A DNA stretch of 31,096 nt, from the NCBI GenBank assembly GCA_041687755.1, contig JBDNJM010000041.1, positions 1 through 31,096 on the forward strand, read 5' to 3'. The notes under the pieces were generated by a model. The model made no database searches, was not told the DNA's origin, and saw only the letters and a program-made list of their open reading frames with translations. The position numbers and the translations under genes are program-made. Positions 1 through 7,509 of the stretch are shown here, piece by piece. The DNA comes from JBDNJM01 sp041687755 (GTDB lineage: Bacteria; Planctomycetota; UBA1135; GCA-002686595). Position 1 is the stretch's first letter. Each line of letters starts with the position of its first letter.

Positions 1-141
1 CGATGGGCCAAAAGCAACTTGAGAGGCACTGCGCTCGGCCAGCGCGGTACCCCAACGGCCCCATGCTCCAGCGGCCTCAGCCGATGGGCCAAAAGCAACT
101 TGAGAGGCACTGCGCTCGGCCAGCGCGGTACCCCAACGGCC
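1..141. repeat. 60-bp direct repeat, two identical copies 81 bp apart
   Basis: Positions 1-60 and 82-141 are identical and separated by a 21-bp spacer. Each copy contains a hairpin core, GCGCT-CGGCC-AGCGC. The right copy abuts the 3' end of the methyltransferase gene and supplies one arm of its putative terminator. The left copy lacks the matching second arm because its flank diverges at 61. The window begins exactly at a copy boundary, so more copies may lie to the left. Confidence 0.9.
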
Positions 142-148
142 TCTCAAG
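99..148 (-). terminator. Stem-loop spanning the methyltransferase stop codon
   Basis: CTTGAGAGGC at 99-108 pairs perfectly with GCCTCTCAAG at 139-148, and a second GCGCT/AGCGC stem sits inside the loop. The TGA stop (144-146) lies in the outer stem. On the minus strand the stem is followed by TTGCTTTT, a modest T-rich stretch, so an intrinsic terminator is plausible. Termination is inferred from structure only. Confidence 0.5.
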
Positions 149-1181
149 GTTGGGCAACGATGTAGGTCACCCAGGCCGGGCAGTTCTCGCCGAGCTTGGA
201 CTTGCGATAGATGCCGTTGCCGCTCTCGCCGTCCTCGTCCGTGCCTTCCCAGTAGCTGTCCACCTTGCTGAAGCCGACATCCCTGAGGAGATCAACGACC
301 TCCGGCAGGTTCCACAGGCGCCAGGTGTAGTCGTAGGCGGAGCGAATCTCGGTGCCGTCCTTGAAGCTGAAGTGGATCTTGCAGCGGTAGCCGCCCGTCG
401 CGGGGTGGTAGTGCACCTGCTCCCAGATGTACGTGAAGCCGGCGGAGATCTTGCGCTCCTCCTCCATCTCGTCGAAGGCCTCGGGCCCGCCGTAGATGTC
501 GATCACGAACAGGCCGTCTTCGGGCAGGTCCGCGCGGCAGGCCGCGAAGTACTCCTTCAGGTCCTCGCGCTCGGTGAATATCTGCCAGGAGAAGTTTGGC
601 GCGCAGCGAATGTCGGGCGTCTGCTGGCTCGGCTCGCGCACGTCTTCGATCTGCAGGTTCACGCGCTCGTCCACGCCGTCGATGCCTTCGAAGTTGCGCT
701 CGAGGCCCCAGGCCACGGTCGGCTCATCGATGTCGAAGCCCTCCGCGGTGTTTTCCTTGTTGCGCCGCAGCCAGGCCGAGGCCAGGTAGCCGGTGCCGCA
801 GAAGTCTTCGCGCAGGTGGCGCGCGGGCTTCTTGCGCAGACGCTTGTACAGCCGGCCCAGGAAGTCGGCGTCTACTTCCGGCGACTGCACGGCGAGCTGG
901 TAGAGCTCGTTGATATCGGCGGTCTTCGCCGAGTAGAGGGGCTTCTTCTTCTTGCCCTTGCCCTTGCCCTTCTTCCCCGAGGACTCCGAGCCGCTCAGCG
1001 CCGGCTTGGGGCGGTTCGCCTTGGTCTTGATCCCGGCGTTGGCCAGGATCTCGCCGTTCACGACCGACACGTCGCGCGCTTCGCCGGACTTGGCCGCGGC
1101 AGCCTTCTTGTTGGCCTTCTTGTTGGCCTTCTTGTTGGCCTTCTTGTTGGCCTTCTTGCTGGTGGACGTCGGAGGAGTCAT
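144..1181 (-). CDS. Class I SAM-dependent methyltransferase with lysine-rich repeat tail
   Basis: A protein of 345 aa from the ATG at 1181-1179; an in-frame extension to 1307 is Pro/Arg-rich and looks non-coding. The first ~75 residues form a basic tail with repeated KKAN units and a second Lys/Gly stretch, resembling histone-H1-like tails and likely to be disordered and nucleic-acid binding (inference). The remaining ~220 residues look like a Rossmann methyltransferase: DFCGTGYLASAW matches SAM motif I, followed by an acidic strand end (GFDID). The substrate is unknown. The motif I Asp-Phe-Cys-Gly form suggests a small bacterial family of uncharacterised methyltransferases. The TGA stop lies in a stem-loop that continues into the 60-bp repeat. 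It lies downstream of the HisC-like small gene on the same strand, with a 258-nt gap. Confidence 0.75.
   Translation of the reverse strand: MTPPTSTSKKANKKANKKANKKANKKAAAAKSGEARDVSVVNGEILANAGIKTKANRPKPALSGSESSGKKGKGKGKKKKPLYSAKTADINELYQLAVQSPEVDADFLGRLYKRLRKKPARHLREDFCGTGYLASAWLRRNKENTAEGFDIDEPTVAWGLERNFEGIDGVDERVNLQIEDVREPSQQTPDIRCAPNFSWQIFTEREDLKEYFAACRADLPEDGLFVIDIYGGPEAFDEMEEERKISAGFTYIWEQVHYHPATGGYRCKIHFSFKDGTEIRSAYDYTWRLWNLPEVVDLLRDVGFSKVDSYWEGTDEDGESGNGIYRKSKLGENCPAWVTYIVAQP
1102..1161 (-). repeat. 12-bp tandem repeat, five units (KKAN)
   Basis: Five consecutive 12-bp units; the first four are identical (plus-strand gccttcttgttg) and the last has one change. They encode KKAN/KKAN/KKAN/KKAN/SKKAN in the N-terminal tail of the methyltransferase. 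A multiple of three preserves the frame when copy number changes. Confidence 0.95.
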
Positions 1182-1439
1182 GGGGACCGGAGGCGATTGA
1201 AACCAGAGGCGGAGAGGCGGTCGTAAACGACCGAGTGAGGGCGGGGCCCGCTGCTGCAGGCCCCGTGGAACGGAGCACCCACTCGGGGGAACGGGGAACT
1301 CCGGCAAGCCAGAGCGTGCACCAATCCGGAGACGGGTGCGGGCCGGCTGAGTTGGAGTCTAGCCTCGAATTCCAATTTTCAAGCGCCGTTCACTCCCAGC
1401 GCCCCTCGCCAATTGTCCGACGCGGCCGGTCGCTGCCCC
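1182..1439 (-). promoter_or_regulatory. Leader of the methyltransferase with two hairpins and a possible promoter
   Basis: The only AT-rich patch here reads TTGAAA, a 15-nt spacer and TAGACT on the minus strand (1382-1356), a weak sigma70-like candidate with a short spacer. Between it and the start codon are two stem-loops: CGGGGCC/GGCCCCG at 1242-1265 with a 10-nt loop, and GGTCG-TAAA-CGACC at about 1219-1232. They could terminate the upstream small gene or structure a ~175-nt leader. Confidence 0.3.
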
Positions 1440-1739
1440 CTAGGTGGCCGGCTCCTCGTCCAAATCCTCTTCCTGGTCCAGCCCGGCGATCAGTGCTTCC
1501 ACAGCCGCGATCACCAGATCGTTGCTCTTGGCGTCGCGCACCGGGATCCGCACGGCTCCGGTGAGGTGCTGGGGCACGCTCGCCGCCTGTTCGCCGAGCC
1601 TGCGGTTGAGCCGGGCGGCGAAGGCCTCCGCGTCCTCGACCTTCATTAGGACCCAGGTGCCAATCGTCTGCATCAGCTCGATGCCGCGGATTGCAGCCAG
1701 ACGCGACGTGATGCGCTCGTGCTCGAGACTTTCCACCAA
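1440..1739 (-). CDS. Small protein resembling the C-terminal part of HisC-type aminotransferases
   Basis: About 99 aa from a TTG at 1739-1737 (a GTG follows directly); the start is uncertain because the frame stays open upstream. The stretch from RLAAIRG through IPVRDAKSNDLVIAAVEALI resembles the small C-terminal domain of histidinol-phosphate aminotransferases, where an R-I-x-V-G-x-x-x-x-N-D pattern and a helix end the protein. The PLP-binding large domain and catalytic Lys are absent, and the upstream DNA belongs to the thrB side of the intergenic region. It ends in an acidic tail (DQEEDLDEEP). It may be a stand-alone regulatory or orphan domain, or the remnant of a truncated gene. Family assignment is tentative. 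Confidence 0.45.
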   Translation of the reverse strand: MVESLEHERITSRLAAIRGIELMQTIGTWVLMKVEDAEAFAARLNRRLGEQAASVPQHLTGAVRIPVRDAKSNDLVIAAVEALIAGLDQEEDLDEEPAT

Positions 1740-2006
1740 GGGAGTTACCTGCGGGGCCGGGGGGGGCCGTTGGCGATCCGTGCAAAGGTGCGGATCGGGG
1801 GGTTCTAGGGAGCGATCGGAAGCGGGCGCCAACGGCGCGCAGCGCCGAGCGGTGCGCCAGCATATAACAGCGGGCGCGAACGCTGGGGAGCGATCCCTCC
1901 TCAGCCGCGCCCAGCGGCCCCTTGAAACCCCGCGGCGCGCGTTCGCCCCCCCCTGGCGCGCAGTGCGCCCCACTCCCAATCTTCCGGCGCCCCCAGCTCC
2001 GCGCCC
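1740..2006. promoter_or_regulatory. Divergent intergenic region with an inverted repeat and a repeated GGGAGCGATC site
   Basis: Between the minus-strand small gene and plus-strand thrB. CGATCCG (1774-1780) and CGGATCG (1791-1797) form an inverted repeat with a 10-nt gap. GGGAGCGATC occurs at 1808-1817 and again at 1886-1895, flanking an isolated TATAAC (1863-1868) that could be a -10 element for thrB. No convincing -35 is visible. The shared CGATC core suggests operator sites, but this is inference. Confidence 0.3.
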
Positions 2007-2966
2007 ATGGCTTCCGAAGATCTCATCCCTGAACAGCCCTTGCCCCCGCCCGCCCTCCAGGTCCGCGTCCCCGGATCCACCTCGAACCTCGGCCCCGGGT
2101 TCGACTGCCTCGGGCTCGCCCTGTCCCTGTTCCTCGAGGTCCGCTTGGTGGCCTCGGGCGACGGGCCGCTCGAGCTGCGCGGCGGGGCCGCCGGCGACTC
2201 GCCCGGGGCGGACCTCGTGTGCCGCGCCCTCGTCAAGGCGCTCGCCCAGGTCGGCCGCAAGCCGCGCGGAATGCGCATCGAGCAGCGCTCGGAGATCCCC
2301 GTTGCCCGCGGCCTCGGCTCGAGCGGCGCGGCGGTCGCCGCCGGCCTGCTCCTGGCCCGCGCGCTGGAGCCCGAAGCGCTGAGTCTGGAGCTCCTGATCG
2401 AGCTCGGCATCGAGCTCGAGGGGCACCCGGACAATGTCGTGGCCTCGCTGCTCGGCGGCTTGACCCTCGGCGTTCCCGCCGGGCCCGGCGCTCGCACTCC
2501 CGTGCTAAGCCTGCCCTTGTCCGCCGACCTCGGGATCGCCGCCGCCTGGCCCGCGAGCTGCCTGTCCACCGAACGCGCCCGCGCCGTCCTGCCGACCGAG
2601 GTGCCCCTCGCCGACGCCGTCGAGAACGCGCGCCGGCTGCCCCTGCTGCTGCGCGGCCTCGCCGAAGCCGATCCGCACCTGCTCCGCTTCGGCTCCGAGG
2701 ATCGCTTGCACACGGCCTACCGCCTGCCGCTGCTGCCGGGCGCAGCAGACGCCCTCGAACGGGCGCGCGGCGCCGGCGCCTGGATGGCGACGATTAGCGG
2801 CTCGGGTTCGGCGCTCGTGGCCCTCGGGCCCCGCGAGCACTGCGCCGCCGTCGCCGCAGCCCTCAGCGCCGGACTCTCCGCCGCGGGGGAGCAGCCCACC
2901 GCACGCACGCTCGACGCCGTGTTCGGAACGCCGGTCGTGCGCCCCGTCGGGTCACTCGGCGAGTAG
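2007..2966 (+). CDS. thrB: Homoserine kinase
   Basis: A GHMP-family kinase of 319 aa that phosphorylates homoserine with ATP in threonine biosynthesis in the cytoplasm. The family signatures are clear: VPGSTSNLGPGFDCLGLAL at residues 21-39, the glycine-rich ATP loop VARGLGSSGAAVAAG at about 99-113, and EGHPDN at 138-143, followed by a GHMP C-terminal domain with SGSGSALVAL near residue 260. Length matches the usual ~300-320 aa. No Shine-Dalgarno sequence is obvious before the ATG. The 3' end overlaps the convergent SGNH hydrolase gene by 15 bp. No other threonine genes are in the window. Confidence 0.92.
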   Translation: MASEDLIPEQPLPPPALQVRVPGSTSNLGPGFDCLGLALSLFLEVRLVASGDGPLELRGGAAGDSPGADLVCRALVKALAQVGRKPRGMRIEQRSEIPVARGLGSSGAAVAAGLLLARALEPEALSLELLIELGIELEGHPDNVVASLLGGLTLGVPAGPGARTPVLSLPLSADLGIAAAWPASCLSTERARAVLPTEVPLADAVENARRLPLLLRGLAEADPHLLRFGSEDRLHTAYRLPLLPGAADALERARGAGAWMATISGSGSALVALGPREHCAAVAAALSAGLSAAGEQPTARTLDAVFGTPVVRPVGSLGE

Positions 2967-4145
2967 CCGCTCGGCGAGCGCCGCGCCCACGAGCCGGTTG
3001 CCCTCCGCCGACAGGTGAATGTCGCGGAACTGGAAGGGCGTGGCGTCGTTCTCCAGCGTGTCTCGGAGCGGCTCGGTCATGTCGAGCACCTCGACGCCCT
3101 GCTCGCTGGCCCAGTCCAGCACGTGGTTCCGCGGCCGGTCGAGATCGCCCTGCTCGCGCAACAGGTCAGCCTCCTTGAGGACCGTCTCGAACAGCTCTAG
3201 ATCGACCTGCAGAACGTCCGGAAGGAGCACCACGATCAGCCGCGCCGAACGCTCAACGCACCAGGCTCGCACGCCCTCAAGCGCCGCGCGCTGGGCCGCG
3301 TAGGCTTCCCGAATCGAGGGTTCCTCAAAGTCCGGGCGCGCGTACATCCAGAGGCGCACGGCCTGGAGCGCGCGAAAGCGGCGGGCGGCCTCGGCCTGGG
3401 CGGCCGTTGCACGGAGGCCTGAACCCCCGCGCGTGGGCGCACTCTGGGCAACGCCCTGTGCTGCACCGTCGCCCGCCCGACCCGTCGCCCGACGCAGCAG
3501 CCGCCACAGGTGCAGGTTGTTCAGTCGACTCCTCCAGCGCGCCGCGCGGTCCGTGGCGGGCGCCTTGTCCGCGCGCCACAGCCGGCCGTCGATCACCACC
3601 CGCTCGTGCAGCCGAATCGCATCGGTCACGTCGTTCGCTAGGCAGACGCCCAGCACGACGACGTCCGGCTCCAGCCGCGGACCGAAGTCCTCCAGCCACG
3701 CCAGCTCCCGCACCGTGCCGTAGCTCGGGGTGCCCGCGTTCAGCACTTCGACTCCGGGACGGCCGGCACGCGCCTGCTCCCCCAACACCGCGGAAAACGT
3801 CTGCTCCTCGCGCACGCCCGGCCCGTAGGTCATCGAGTCGCCCAGGCACAGCACGCGCAGGGACACCTCCGACGACGGGCGAGGCTCGGGACCCCGCATG
3901 CCGAACGAGTTGATCCGCGCTCCGAACGCGCCCCCCACCTCCACGTTCGGCGCGAGCCGGAACTCCGCCGTCGGGTGGCTCGCCCAGCGCAGATCCTCCG
4001 CGGCGAGCTGCACGGGCGCGACCCAACGCAGCCCGACCTCGGCCACCAACACCGCGGCCAGCACTCCGAAGAGGGCGGCGGCCGCGCGCTTCAGCAGCGC
4101 GCCCGGACCGCGGCGGCCAGCGGAGCTCGGGGGCTTCGTCGTCAT
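2952..4145 (-). CDS. Membrane-anchored SGNH/GDSL-type hydrolase
   Basis: A protein of 397 aa with an uncleaved-looking N-terminal hydrophobic segment (residues ~20-38) after a basic stretch, so probably anchored with the enzyme domain outside the cytoplasm. SGNH blocks are present: GDSMTYGPG with Ser104, NAG at 136-138, LAND with Asn171, and the catalytic pair in DIHLSAEGN (Asp375, His377). The reaction is likely ester hydrolysis or acyl/acetyl transfer on an extracellular carbohydrate or lipid; the substrate cannot be told. It lies 62 bp downstream of the PtsI-like gene on the same strand, but a stem-loop sits between them. Its last codons contain the 15-bp repeat at 2955-2978. Confidence 0.82.
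   Translation of the reverse strand: MTTKPPSSAGRRGPGALLKRAAAALFGVLAAVLVAEVGLRWVAPVQLAAEDLRWASHPTAEFRLAPNVEVGGAFGARINSFGMRGPEPRPSSEVSLRVLCLGDSMTYGPGVREEQTFSAVLGEQARAGRPGVEVLNAGTPSYGTVRELAWLEDFGPRLEPDVVVLGVCLANDVTDAIRLHERVVIDGRLWRADKAPATDRAARWRSRLNNLHLWRLLRRATGRAGDGAAQGVAQSAPTRGGSGLRATAAQAEAARRFRALQAVRLWMYARPDFEEPSIREAYAAQRAALEGVRAWCVERSARLIVVLLPDVLQVDLELFETVLKEADLLREQGDLDRPRNHVLDWASEQGVEVLDMTEPLRDTLENDATPFQFRDIHLSAEGNRLVGAALAERLLAE
2955..2978. repeat. CTCGGCGAG direct repeat at convergent gene ends
   Basis: CTCGGCGAG occurs at 2955-2963 and 2970-2978 (15-bp period), covering both the thrB stop (TAG 2964-2966) and the SGNH stop (2952-2954). On the minus strand it encodes LAERL-LAE-stop. Each copy is itself nearly palindromic (ACTC-ggc-GAGT and CGCT-cggcg-AGCG), so it may act as a small bidirectional terminator. 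Confidence 0.55.
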
Positions 4146-4193
4146 TCAGAGACCGCGCGCGACAGCGGGGGGCATCCGGAGGATGTCGAACAC

Positions 4194-4214
4194 GGCTTGA
4201 GAAGCGCTCAAGCC
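4194..4214 (-). terminator. Perfect 8-bp stem-loop containing the PtsI-like stop codon
   Basis: GGCTTGAG (4194-4201), loop of 5 nt, CTCAAGCC (4207-4214). The TGA stop of the PtsI-like gene (4208-4210) is inside the stem. No U-tract follows on the minus strand. It separates this gene from the SGNH hydrolase gene. Confidence 0.5.
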
Positions 4215-6025
4215 TCACCCAGGCCGACCCGAAACGCCTCCAGCGGCGAACTCCAGCCGTTCGCGCGGGATGCCCCGGTCGCCGTCGAGCGAGCGTCCTC
4301 GAGGTTGCAGCCCGCGGCGTGCTCGGCGATCTCGCGCGCCCGGTCGACGCGCACGCACAGCCGCCGCAACCCGAGCCCGTACAGCCGCTCGCGAGCCGCC
4401 GCCGACACGTCCAAGGCCTCCCCGAAGGCGTCCAGTTCGAGCCCCGCCTCCGCCGCCGCGCGCACGGCGGGCTCGAGCGCCCGCAGCGTGTAGGGGTGCA
4501 GGTCCTGGAGCTGCGCCGCATTGCGCGCATCGCGGCGGTCCAGGCCGAGCAGCAGCGCCTGGAGCGAATCCAGAGAGAGCGTGGCGAAGTCCAAGTCCTT
4601 GGCGAAGTCGGGCAGCGCCAGCAGGCTGCCAGGCGTCTCGAGCAAGACTCCAGTGGGGAGCTCCGCGCGCGGCTCGAGGCCGCGCTTGCGCAGCGCTTCG
4701 CGCATCGAAACCACGGCGTCGCGCAGCTCGTAGACCTGCTCGAGGTCGCGCACGAAGGGCAGGCTCAGGCGCAGGGCGTCCGGGCGTCCAGCGCCCGCGA
4801 GCAACAGCACTTCGAGCTGGCGTTCGAGCAGCTCCCGGTGCTGCAGCAGCAGTCCGAGGCCGCGCGGCCCCAGCTCGGGATTCGGCACCTCGCCCAGATC
4901 GAGGTAGGGCAGGTCGAAGCTGCCGTCGAAGCTCGCCAGGCGAAAGGTAACCCGCGCGCCCTCCGCCACCTGCAGCACGCTGGACACGTGATCGGCGAGC
5001 TGGCCGGTGGACAGCAGCTCGGGATGGATCAGAAACGGCAGCTCGAGCCGCTGCAGCCCGATCTCGGCCAGGCCTTCGCGGCGCGCGAGGGCCACTTCCG
5101 CCACGCTGCCGCAGGACGCGACCAGCTGCAGGGGTTCACCGCAGGCGCTGCACAGTCCGGCGAAGTCGTACGGCGCGTCACCGGCGCCCGTGGACTCCGC
5201 GTCGCGCTGCAGGGCCTGGCCGAGCTGCGGGTCCGGGTCGAGGACCAACAAGCCCCCGGCGGCGTCGAGCATCGCCGACTGACCCTCGGTCGCGTGCTCA
5301 AGCAGCCCTTCGACCCCGACCAGCGCCGGAATCCCCAGCGAGCGGACGAAGGTCGCCGCGTGCAAGGCCAGCTCGCCGCCCTCGACCACCACACCCGCGA
5401 TGCGCGTGCCGTCGCCGGGGAACAAGTCTACGACCGACAGCTCGGACGCAGCGAGGATCGGACGCTCGGCCGCAGCGCGCGCCTCGACTGGTGCCCCGCC
5501 CTCGTCCTCCTCGCGATCCTTGGCCACGCGCCGCAGCACGCGCAGCCCCACGTCGCGCAGGTCCACCGCGTTGCGCCGCAGCCGCTCGTCGCGCACCAGC
5601 CGAAAAATGCGCTCGAAGTCCCCCACGACCCGGGCGACCGCCGATTCGAGCGAGAACTGCTGACCGACGATCAGCGCCTCGACGTCGGCGATGAAGACCG
5701 AGTCGCCGAGCAGCACGCGATGGGTGTCGAGAATCCGGACCTCGTTCTCGGGCAGCCGCGCCGAGAGCTCCGCGCTGAGCGCCTCGAGCTCGGCCCGCGA
5801 GGCATCCAAGGCACGCCGCAGCCGGTTCAGCTCTCCGTCGATCTGATCGCGCGGGACCTTGCGATCCCCGAAGGCCGCCAGCTCCAAATCCTGGCGGCGA
5901 ATCGTGCCGATCACGAACCCCGGCTCGAGGCAGCTGCCGGCCAGGGACCGGCTGCTCGGTCGCGCCGGCGCACCCGCCTGCTCGAGAAGGGCGCCGTCAG
6001 AGGGGTCGGAGGAAGCTCGATGCAT
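4208..6025 (-). CDS. Divergent PEP-protein phosphotransferase (enzyme I) homologue, probably impaired catalytically
   Basis: A protein of 605 aa from the ATG at 6025-6023. The whole enzyme I fold can be followed: an N-terminal helical HPr-binding type region (EVRILDTHRVLLGDS; NAVDLRDVGLRVLRRV), the phosphohistidine domain with His222 in GGELALHAATFVRSLGIPALVG, then the PEP-binding barrel. Many barrel positions are kept: Arg326, Arg362, Arg388 in NPELGPRG, Glu463 in LLETPGS. Several catalytic ones are not: the SH before the active His region is altered, the T-N-D motif reads LDS (484-486), and the catalytic Cys of CGE is Phe534 in DAFGE. Canonical enzyme I takes phosphate from PEP to HPr; no HPr or EII gene is nearby. 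I infer a regulatory or pseudo-enzyme role. Divergent from the nuclease gene with a 107-bp gap. Confidence 0.75.
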   Translation of the reverse strand: MHRASSDPSDGALLEQAGAPARPSSRSLAGSCLEPGFVIGTIRRQDLELAAFGDRKVPRDQIDGELNRLRRALDASRAELEALSAELSARLPENEVRILDTHRVLLGDSVFIADVEALIVGQQFSLESAVARVVGDFERIFRLVRDERLRRNAVDLRDVGLRVLRRVAKDREEDEGGAPVEARAAAERPILAASELSVVDLFPGDGTRIAGVVVEGGELALHAATFVRSLGIPALVGVEGLLEHATEGQSAMLDAAGGLLVLDPDPQLGQALQRDAESTGAGDAPYDFAGLCSACGEPLQLVASCGSVAEVALARREGLAEIGLQRLELPFLIHPELLSTGQLADHVSSVLQVAEGARVTFRLASFDGSFDLPYLDLGEVPNPELGPRGLGLLLQHRELLERQLEVLLLAGAGRPDALRLSLPFVRDLEQVYELRDAVVSMREALRKRGLEPRAELPTGVLLETPGSLLALPDFAKDLDFATLSLDSLQALLLGLDRRDARNAAQLQDLHPYTLRALEPAVRAAAEAGLELDAFGEALDVSAAARERLYGLGLRRLCVRVDRAREIAEHAAGCNLEDARSTATGASRANGWSSPLEAFRVGLGEA

Positions 6026-6132
6026 GGGACGTCTGGGGGGGCTCGGCGGTCTCGGGGGTCGGCGCGCCTGCGGGGAGCGGGCTCGCTGAGTCCTGAGTAT
6101 GCTGCGGTCCTTCCCCCTACTCCAAGAACGAC

Positions 6133-7284
6133 GTGAATCTCGAACCGAGCCCTCAGCCCTCCTGCCCCGCCCGCCCCGCCGCCATCCTGCTGCTCGGGGC
6201 GTTCCTCGCCGGCTGCGCCACGGATCCCGCGCCCCGCGCGGGGGCGCCCGAATCCGACCCGCCGTCGGGCACGCGCACTGCCGAGGCAGCCGCGCCCCTG
6301 GCGGCCCCCGCCGCCGAGCTGACCTTCGAGAGCGCACCGCCCGAGCTGCGGGAGCTGTGGGCCGGTCCGGTTCCCACGGAGCTGTTCCCGGTCCTGCGGG
6401 TCGTCGACGGCGACACGCTGCACGTGGAGCGCGCCGGGGAGACGGTCAAGCTCCGCCTGCTGTCCGTGGACACCGAGGAGAAGCTCTCCGGCCGCTCCAA
6501 CGTGGACCCGCTCAAGCCGGAGACCCGCTTCGGTCAGCAAACGACCGATTGGGCCGCCGACTTCTTCGCGCGCCACGCCACCGTCGACGGCCAGCAGCAG
6601 GTCGGGCTGCGGTTCCCCGACGGCGAGGAGCTGCTGGACGTGTACGGCCGCCTGCTGTGCCACGTCGTCCTGGCCGACGGCGCCGACTACAACGTCGCCC
6701 TCGTCGCCCTCGGCAAGAGCCCGTACTTCAACAAGTATGGCAACAGCCGCATTGCCCACGACGCGTTCGTCGCCGCTCAAGAGGCCGCAGCCCGGCGCAA
6801 CCTCGGTATTTGGAACGCAGGCACCAACCGCGACGTGCCGCTTGGGGAGACGCCGGTCGTGCGGCCGTACGAGCGCCTGCTGCCCTGGTGGCAGCTGCGC
6901 GCCGACGCCATGGACGCGTTTCGCGCAGCGCGCGCCGTCAGCCCCGCCGCGTGGATCACCGCGGACGAGCCCGACGCGCTCGCCGCCGCGGAGCGTTCCG
7001 GCGACGAGGTGCAGGTCTTCTGCGCGATCGATCGCTGGTTCGACGAGGACGACGGCAGCTTGACCCTCTTGATGCGCTCGGGCGCGCGTGACGCCGCGCT
7101 GCGCGCCAAGATCGCCGCCGGAGCCCTAGAACGCTTCGACCGAATAGAGCTCAAGGCGACGGCGACCGAGCCGTTCATCCAGAACTTCCTGGTGCTCCGG
7201 GGCCGGGTGGAGCGCGACGCGCGAGGCTTCGCGCTGCAGCTCGAAGATCCGGCACAGATCCGGCCCGCGACCGCGCGGCCCTGA
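6133..7284 (+). CDS. Lipoprotein with thermonuclease (SNase-like) domain
   Basis: A protein of 383 aa starting at a GTG. Residues 1-28 are a lipoprotein signal with lipobox LAGC (Cys28), followed by a Pro/Ala-rich linker. The SNase domain starts at VVDGDTLHV (91-98); the expected catalytic Arg108, Asp113, Glu116 and Arg173 (YGR) are all present at the spacing of staphylococcal nuclease (Arg35, Asp40, Glu43, Arg87). It should hydrolyse DNA/RNA with calcium at the cell envelope, perhaps for nutrient scavenging. About 170 residues after the SNase domain are not recognised; the final ~90 contain alternating hydrophobic strands resembling an OB-like fold. The gene ends in a small hairpin overlapping the stop codon. 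Confidence 0.85.
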   Translation: MNLEPSPQPSCPARPAAILLLGAFLAGCATDPAPRAGAPESDPPSGTRTAEAAAPLAAPAAELTFESAPPELRELWAGPVPTELFPVLRVVDGDTLHVERAGETVKLRLLSVDTEEKLSGRSNVDPLKPETRFGQQTTDWAADFFARHATVDGQQQVGLRFPDGEELLDVYGRLLCHVVLADGADYNVALVALGKSPYFNKYGNSRIAHDAFVAAQEAAARRNLGIWNAGTNRDVPLGETPVVRPYERLLPWWQLRADAMDAFRAARAVSPAAWITADEPDALAAAERSGDEVQVFCAIDRWFDEDDGSLTLLMRSGARDAALRAKIAAGALERFDRIELKATATEPFIQNFLVLRGRVERDARGFALQLEDPAQIRPATARP

Positions 7285-7299
7285 CGGTGAGCGTCCGGG
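7279..7299 (+). terminator. Short stem-loop overlapping the nuclease stop codon
   Basis: CCC (7279-7281) and GACG (7283-7286) pair with CGTC (7292-7295) and GGG (7297-7299), with a single T/C mismatch and a 5-nt loop. The TGA (7282-7284) lies in it. No T-run follows. Weaker than the other stop-codon stems. Confidence 0.3.
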
Positions 7300-7336
7300 G
7301 CGACCCCTGGAAGGAACGGTCCGAGACGACCCCCCC

Positions 7337-7373
7337 CCGGGCTGCCCGGTTCGGAGCTCCCTAAGGAGGCTCC
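7337..7373 (+). terminator. Two adjacent hairpins downstream of the nuclease gene
   Basis: CCGGG-CTG-CCCGG at 7337-7349 is followed by GGAGCTCC-CTAA-GGAGGCTCC at 7353-7373, which pairs with one bulged base. A run of eight C precedes them. They lie in the 225-bp gap between the nuclease and the ELW-repeat gene and may end transcription of the former. Confidence 0.4.
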
Positions 7374-7509
7374 CGGAGCGCCTTTGCGCCCGAGGAATGG
7401 GCTTTCCTCGCCCCTGTCCCCCTGAAAATTCGGGAGTTTGGCGTCTAGGGGGTGTCGCTCGCGCGCCTTGGCGGCAGCTCACCTCTCGACCGTTCATCCA
7501 GGCAGAACC

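Noticed and set aside
1..141. CRISPR repeat-spacer array
   Set aside because: Only two 60-bp copies with a 21-bp spacer, no short repeat and no cas genes.
3..1226. Long open frame on the plus strand opposite the methyltransferase
   Set aside because: It is the complement of a well-supported gene, includes translation of both copies of the 60-bp repeat, and has no family features.
4319..6136. 605-codon open frame on the plus strand opposite the PtsI-like gene
   Set aside because: High-GC shadow of the minus-strand gene; composition Gln/Arg/Ala-rich and no motif.
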